Of a stretch of 64,000 nucleotides of DNA, positions 60,496-64,000 are shown piece after piece. Position 1 is the first letter of the stretch. Every line of letters begins with the position of its first letter. The notes beneath the pieces are model-generated. The model was not told the DNA's origin, searched no databases, and saw nothing but the letters and a program-made list of their open reading frames with translations. The translations under genes were made by a program, and so were the position numbers. Source of the stretch: Turneriella sp942492915. GTDB taxonomy: Bacteria; Spirochaetota; Leptospiria; Turneriellales; Turneriellaceae. The stretch lies in NCBI GenBank assembly GCA_942492915.1, contig OW818662.1:124001-188000 (forward strand), in the 5' to 3' direction.

Positions 60496-61404
60496 TTACT
60501 GGTTCGCTTTCGCGTTCGACGCCATCGTCAGGTAGTACTGGCGTACATTAAACCAGGTCTCGCCTGTGTAGGCAAAGTTCGTCGCTTCAATGTGGTCAAC
60601 GCCGGTTGTGAGCAGACCGTATGAAGGGCCGCCTTTCCAGGTGCCCCACTTTTGCGAAGAAAGCGGCACGACGCCGTCATTGTCGCCGCCCTGGCCGTTA
60701 AACACGCCGCCCGTCCAGGTGATCGGGTAAGCAAGACCCATGATCGGGTGCTGAATCAGATCGGGCAGGGTGATCTTTGAGCCGTAAGAATAGTATTTCA
60801 CGCCCGCCATGTTCGGGTTCGTGCTGTTGAGCGCATTGACGTTCGCTACAGTGAGCGATGCAGTCATCGCGATTATGTCCTGGTTGCTCTTGCCATAGAT
60901 CACTTTCGACAAGACATTCACCACCAGGTTGACAGAAGGCCGCAACCAGGTCGGAATCACAGCAAGCGCGATATCCGCCACCGGCGTACCCCGGTTCACC
61001 CCGTTGATGCTGGTAATCGTTGAAACTTTCGAAGCCATGCCGAGCGAGCTCGTCATGTAGCGCGAAACGAGCGCACCCTGCGAGTGCGCTATAATGTGAA
61101 CTTTCGTGTAACCGTTCGCTGCCATCCACAGATTGATCTGGTTTTTCTGGTCAGTTGCGCGATTCGGCACCGACTGAATCGGGTTTGTACCCGGTGTCAG
61201 TACCGCTGCGCCCTGCGTGCGCAGGTGTTCGTCCATGCTGCCCCAGTACTTGATGAGGCCGGCCGCGAGGCCTTTTGTATCGTCAAAGCCAAGCACACCG
61301 TGCGATAGCACGATCGGGTAAGAGCCTTTGAGGGGTGTCGAAGAACTGCCCGAACCCGCCCACGCGAAAGAAACTAACAATAAGGAAAAAAGAATAAATT
61401 TCAT
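60496..61404 (-). CDS. Secreted triacylglycerol lipase family protein
   Basis: 302 residues from the ATG at 61404 (GGGAG five nt upstream; a GTG at 61419 is possible). Signal peptide MKFILFSLLLVSFAWAG, then IVLSHGVLGF (oxyanion hole), AHSQG with the nucleophile Ser108, GGDNDGVVP with Asp243 (or Asp241) and VDHIEATN with His271. This matches family I bacterial lipases of the Pseudomonas type; the nucleophile elbow is AHSQG rather than GHSxG. It should be exported and hydrolyse lipids or esters. No foldase gene is adjacent. Confidence 0.9.
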   Translation of the reverse strand: MKFILFSLLLVSFAWAGSGSSSTPLKGSYPIVLSHGVLGFDDTKGLAAGLIKYWGSMDEHLRTQGAAVLTPGTNPIQSVPNRATDQKNQINLWMAANGYTKVHIIAHSQGALVSRYMTSSLGMASKVSTITSINGVNRGTPVADIALAVIPTWLRPSVNLVVNVLSKVIYGKSNQDIIAMTASLTVANVNALNSTNPNMAGVKYYSYGSKITLPDLIQHPIMGLAYPITWTGGVFNGQGGDNDGVVPLSSQKWGTWKGGPSYGLLTTGVDHIEATNFAYTGETWFNVRQYYLTMASNAKANQ

Positions 61405-61471
61405 TTTGGCTCCCACCACAAATTACTGGCACCGGGCCGCTTTAGCGGTTCTCCCGAATACTGAACATAGA

Positions 61472-61487
61472 TGTCACTTATTCACTA
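61472..61487 (-). promoter_or_regulatory. 16-bp motif shared upstream of lipase and WecG-type genes
   Basis: TGTCACTTATTCACTA (61472-61487) differs by one base from the stretch at 56889-56904. Both lie upstream of minus-strand genes (68 bp before the lipase start, 6 bp before the WecG-type start). Could be coincidence or a shared control site. Confidence 0.3.
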
Positions 61488-61546
61488 TGCGGTGCCAAAA
61501 AAAGGGGGATTTATGCCGATCAGGGCATTGGTTGAAAGTCTTGGGT

Positions 61547-61578
61547 TTTTGGCTATGGGCTTAAGCCCATAGCCAAAA
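61547..61578. repeat. 32-bp perfect palindrome, copy 1
   Basis: Sixteen-base arm TTTTGGCTATGGGCTT followed directly by its complement, no spacer. The 22-bp core at 61552-61573 is identical to that of copy 2. Confidence 0.9.
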
Positions 61579-61666
61579 GAGATTTCAAGAGCGATTTGCC
61601 TTTGTTGCGGCGATTTGACTGTTCCTTAGTAAGGCCCGTGCACTTGACAAGGCTGCGCACCCGGCT

Positions 61667-61698
61667 TTTCAGCTATGGGCTTAAGCCCATAGCTGAAA
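61667..61698. repeat. 32-bp perfect palindrome, copy 2
   Basis: Sixteen-base arm TTTCAGCTATGGGCTT followed directly by its complement. The core is identical to copy 1 (centres 120 bp apart), while the flanks differ but stay complementary. Confidence 0.9.
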
Positions 61699-61774
61699 GG
61701 CACGCCCTATGCGGCACCGCACTAATGGATTACACTTGTTTACTTTTTTTGGCACCAAAAACTTCTGGTGGGCA

Positions 61775-61780
61775 TATAGT
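61775..61780 (+). promoter_or_regulatory. Possible -10 element for the giant lipoprotein
   Basis: TATAGT followed by an AT-rich TATATA stretch, about 105 bp before the ATG at 61886. TTGGCA lies 20 bp upstream, longer than the usual 17-bp spacing, so the call is weak. Confidence 0.25.
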
Positions 61781-61885
61781 TATATACAGGGTTGGCATGA
61801 CCTCTGCCTTTCTGCGCGCTTAGCGTCGTACAAAGGGTGGTGGGTACGTCAAACCGAACAGAAAAGGCCGCAAATGGAGACAACA

Positions 61886-64000
61886 ATGAGCAAATTCAAG
61901 AGACACCTGAAAGCAGGTCTGTTACTGGTAGTAGCAGCCGCATTCGCTCTCAATTGTGCGAGGTCATCAAAGACCCAATTCGCACAAAATATGGAAAACG
62001 ACGCTGGTAAAGCAGCCCCAACTTATGAAGAGTGGGTGGCGCTCGTCGGTCAAGATAAAACCGACCAACTATACGCCGGCATCGGTCAAGACAGCCTCAA
62101 TTTGCTCACCTACGGCATCGGCCAGTCGAACATGGTACTTCTTATTAACGGTATCACCGTCGGCTCAAAGCTCGTGACTCTCGTCGGTAACGACGGTATC
62201 GCGGGCAACGGCCCCGGTTCAGCCACCGGCCTCGGGGCTGTTGTTACGGTTTACCTTCTGAAATCCGTAGATACGCAAATGCAGGCAAACATGTCGTCGA
62301 ATCTCGTGGGCGGCGGCGCCCCACCGGCAGATCAAGATACGGTCACCAATCTTGTCAACGTCATTAACGGCCTCACTGCAACAGAAATTCAAACGAAGCT
62401 CATCGAACTCTTCGGGCCGCTCGGCTTTAACCTGACGCGTAGCCTAGCGGTTGCATCGGCAGGGCCAGTGTACACGCCAGCTGAACAGCAGCTGATTGTC
62501 GATCGCATGTCGCGCGTTGTTGCGCACGTTGATCCCGGTGCAGCGACCTGTACGAAAGTTTGTACTCTGCTGACGAGCCTCGCTGCTGCCGATATCACGG
62601 GCGCAACGGGCAAACTAAAGGTCATGATGACGTACAATCTCGCATCAGGTATGACTTTGGCAAATAAGCTCGTCGAAACGATTGAAACAACTTCGAACAT
62701 AGCAAACCTTGTGACTGTGATTCAAGGCGTTACGTTTGCGAACACCTCGGCGAAAATGATGCCGATCATAGACACTGTCACTGATTGTACGAAGATGGGT
62801 TATACCATTAATAACGTCACCACTCTGGCAACTCTGATTGACCTAATTAACAACGTTCAAGTACCTGCAAACATGGGTAACCTGATCAACCTTTCAGAAA
62901 ATGGCGGCACATGGACTGGCCAGGTCAGCCCTGCTGAAACCTGGGGCGTTCCTGTCAAAGCAGCGCCATTCGCTACTGCGCCCACGGCGGCGACAATTAC
63001 GGGTAACGTCGCAGCGGGCTCGCTCACATCAATTAACGTGACTGTGGCTGGTGCAAACTACCTTCCCGGCATCACGCTGACATTCCCGGGTTGTACCACG
63101 CAGCCGACAGTACATTTGCAGCAGTTGGGTGGCGCAATCACAGTAGGCGTCTCGAGTGCTTCAGGCCCGCATTATGTGGTTGCCGGTGGCGCAGGTTGCA
63201 CGAACGGTGCAGCTCAAGCGGCAACGATAGTTGCTCCTGCAGCGGGCAACCGTACCGGCATGGAGCGCCTTGTCGCGACCATCAACGGTATCGCACCTGC
63301 AGCAACGTATTATAAACTCCTGAACCTCGTCGACGGAGTTTCAGATATGAACAAAATGGTGCGCCTTGTGCAAGACGTGAACACTGTGGGCGACGTTTTT
63401 GATCTTGTGAACAACATGTCAGGTGTCGTCGGTGCAACTTGTACTGTAGCGAACGGCCAAGATACCGTTGGTATCGCCGGTGGCGGTGGCGCTGGTGCCG
63501 CAGCAGCGTCGTTTAACGTATCAAACGGCGTTGCTTACATCCGTGTCAGTGCAGGCGGTGCCGGTTATACTTCGCAGCCCACAATCACAGTTCCAGGTTG
63601 CACCGCGGTAACTTTTACCGCAACAATTACGGGTGGTGTGATCACTCAGATCACCGCCAATAACCCGGTGAACAACCTGACCCAGGTAGTTGAACTCATG
63701 ACGCTCGCCAACATGGCGCGCCTGCAACAGGTGATGGACGGCCAGCGTGCGTTCGACAACACCAACCAAGCCCTTCAGACAAATGCCGCGCTAACTACGA
63801 CTTACCTTGGTAAGCTCAATGTGCTGATGACCAACCTGTCACAGCCACTCGAAGGCCCCCTGAAAGTTGGCGACCTTTTGAATGGCGTCACCAATACCGA
63901 CAAGATTATCGACCTGATTTGGGGCGTGAGCGTCACGACAAACCTGGCAACGGTGATCAACGGTATCTTCAAGACCTCTGAAGTGCCTGGCTGCTCTGAT
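61886..64000 (+). CDS. Giant repetitive lipoprotein, 5' part
   Basis: The frame stays open for 705 codons to the window edge. GGAG precedes the ATG; the signal peptide has a lipobox (AAFALNC, about Cys24). The protein is a run of helical repeats of 20-25 residues with Leu/Val at fixed spacing and Asn-rich turns (for example TLIDLINNVQVPANMGNLINL, KMVRLVQDVNTVGDVFDLVNN). Two beta-type modules interrupt it, at about 365-452 and 531-590, each with a Gly-Tyr-Pro signature (GANYLPGITLTFPGC and GAGYTSQPTITVPGC). Likely surface or periplasmic. I do not recognise the family; adhesin-like or structural roles are possible but unproven. Confidence 0.75.
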   Translation, partial: MSKFKRHLKAGLLLVVAAAFALNCARSSKTQFAQNMENDAGKAAPTYEEWVALVGQDKTDQLYAGIGQDSLNLLTYGIGQSNMVLLINGITVGSKLVTLVGNDGIAGNGPGSATGLGAVVTVYLLKSVDTQMQANMSSNLVGGGAPPADQDTVTNLVNVINGLTATEIQTKLIELFGPLGFNLTRSLAVASAGPVYTPAEQQLIVDRMSRVVAHVDPGAATCTKVCTLLTSLAAADITGATGKLKVMMTYNLASGMTLANKLVETIETTSNIANLVTVIQGVTFANTSAKMMPIIDTVTDCTKMGYTINNVTTLATLIDLINNVQVPANMGNLINLSENGGTWTGQVSPAETWGVPVKAAPFATAPTAATITGNVAAGSLTSINVTVAGANYLPGITLTFPGCTTQPTVHLQQLGGAITVGVSSASGPHYVVAGGAGCTNGAAQAATIVAPAAGNRTGMERLVATINGIAPAATYYKLLNLVDGVSDMNKMVRLVQDVNTVGDVFDLVNNMSGVVGATCTVANGQDTVGIAGGGGAGAAAASFNVSNGVAYIRVSAGGAGYTSQPTITVPGCTAVTFTATITGGVITQITANNPVNNLTQVVELMTLANMARLQQVMDGQRAFDNTNQALQTNAALTTTYLGKLNVLMTNLSQPLEGPLKVGDLLNGVTNTDKIIDLIWGVSVTTNLATVINGIFKTSEVPGCSD

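Larger units (their letters stand above)
61491..61756. repeat. Non-coding element bounded by a 14-bp inverted repeat
   Basis: GGTGCCAAAAAAAG (61491-61504) and CTTTTTTTGGCACC (61743-61756) are exact inverted copies 266 bp apart end to end. No ORF of note lies between them, only the two 32-bp palindromes. No clear target-site duplication is visible. Miniature inverted-repeat element or a regulatory block are both possible. Confidence 0.45.

Noticed and set aside
1..64000. CRISPR arrays, tRNA/rRNA genes, transposases, phage or integrase genes
   Set aside because: None was seen on reading both strands; short hairpins are not spaced repeats.

Overview
The window looks like a 64 kb piece of a Gram-negative spirochaete chromosome of the Leptospiraceae type, most like the higher-GC Turneriella/Leptonema side of that family. 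This is inference from the whole picture: moderate GC, flagellar MotA/MotB, many lipoproteins with spirochaete-style lipoboxes, outer-membrane barrels, many signalling proteins and no phage, transposase or rRNA/tRNA genes. Genes are tightly packed on both strands, often with 1-4 nt start/stop overlaps, and convergent neighbours are commonly separated by long inverted repeats that lack a T-tract.

Layout. 0-10 kb: the end of a beta-barrel protein, aconitase, a minus-strand group (a voltage-sensor/HAMP protein, a helical protein and RidA), a chemoreceptor, a crotonase and phosphofructokinase. 10-21 kb: a small protein behind a Fur-like site, a CNNM/CBS transporter, a TonB-dependent receptor behind a Fur-like box, a cytochrome P450, a large MASE1-PAS-GGDEF-EAL protein and an ammonium transporter. 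20.6-25.4 kb: a cobalamin riboswitch leading a duplicated-domain lipoprotein, then an ilvN-lipoprotein-membrane protein operon. 25-33 kb: a degenerate-GGDEF membrane protein, a small Cys-rich secreted protein with a barrel protein, acyl-CoA dehydrogenase, a second crotonase and isocitrate dehydrogenase. 33-41 kb: a CNT nucleoside transporter, a GT9 glycosyltransferase, trpD, a DUF445 protein, a TPR lipoprotein and motA-motB. 41-50 kb: a trehalose divergon (GH15 enzyme and an OtsA-OtsB fusion), DUF2225, a fatty acid desaturase, an OmpA-like lipoprotein, an SDR and a small nucleotide cyclase. 50-64 kb: a flippase-like protein, a nucleotide-sugar dehydratase, MazG, an FAD oxidase, CysQ, a WecG-type transferase, CysE, an MBL hydrolase, MlaE, a lipase, and the first 705 codons of a giant repetitive lipoprotein.

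How it fits together. Central carbon metabolism (acnA, pfkA, icd), fatty acid oxidation (acyl-CoA dehydrogenase and two crotonases), envelope polysaccharide synthesis (GT9, dehydratase, WecG, flippase-like) and sulfur/cysteine functions (cysQ, cysE) are scattered rather than clustered. Signalling is rich: one chemoreceptor, one diguanylate cyclase/phosphodiesterase, one degenerate GGDEF protein, one class III cyclase and an unusual voltage-sensor receptor.

Most noteworthy: (i) a protein joining a complete S1-S4 voltage sensor to a receptor-like extracytoplasmic loop and HAMP domain with no recognisable pore; (ii) a cobalamin riboswitch in front of a lipoprotein rather than a known B12 gene; (iii) a 0.5 kb non-coding stretch with two 32-bp perfect palindromes that share a core and have co-varying flanks.
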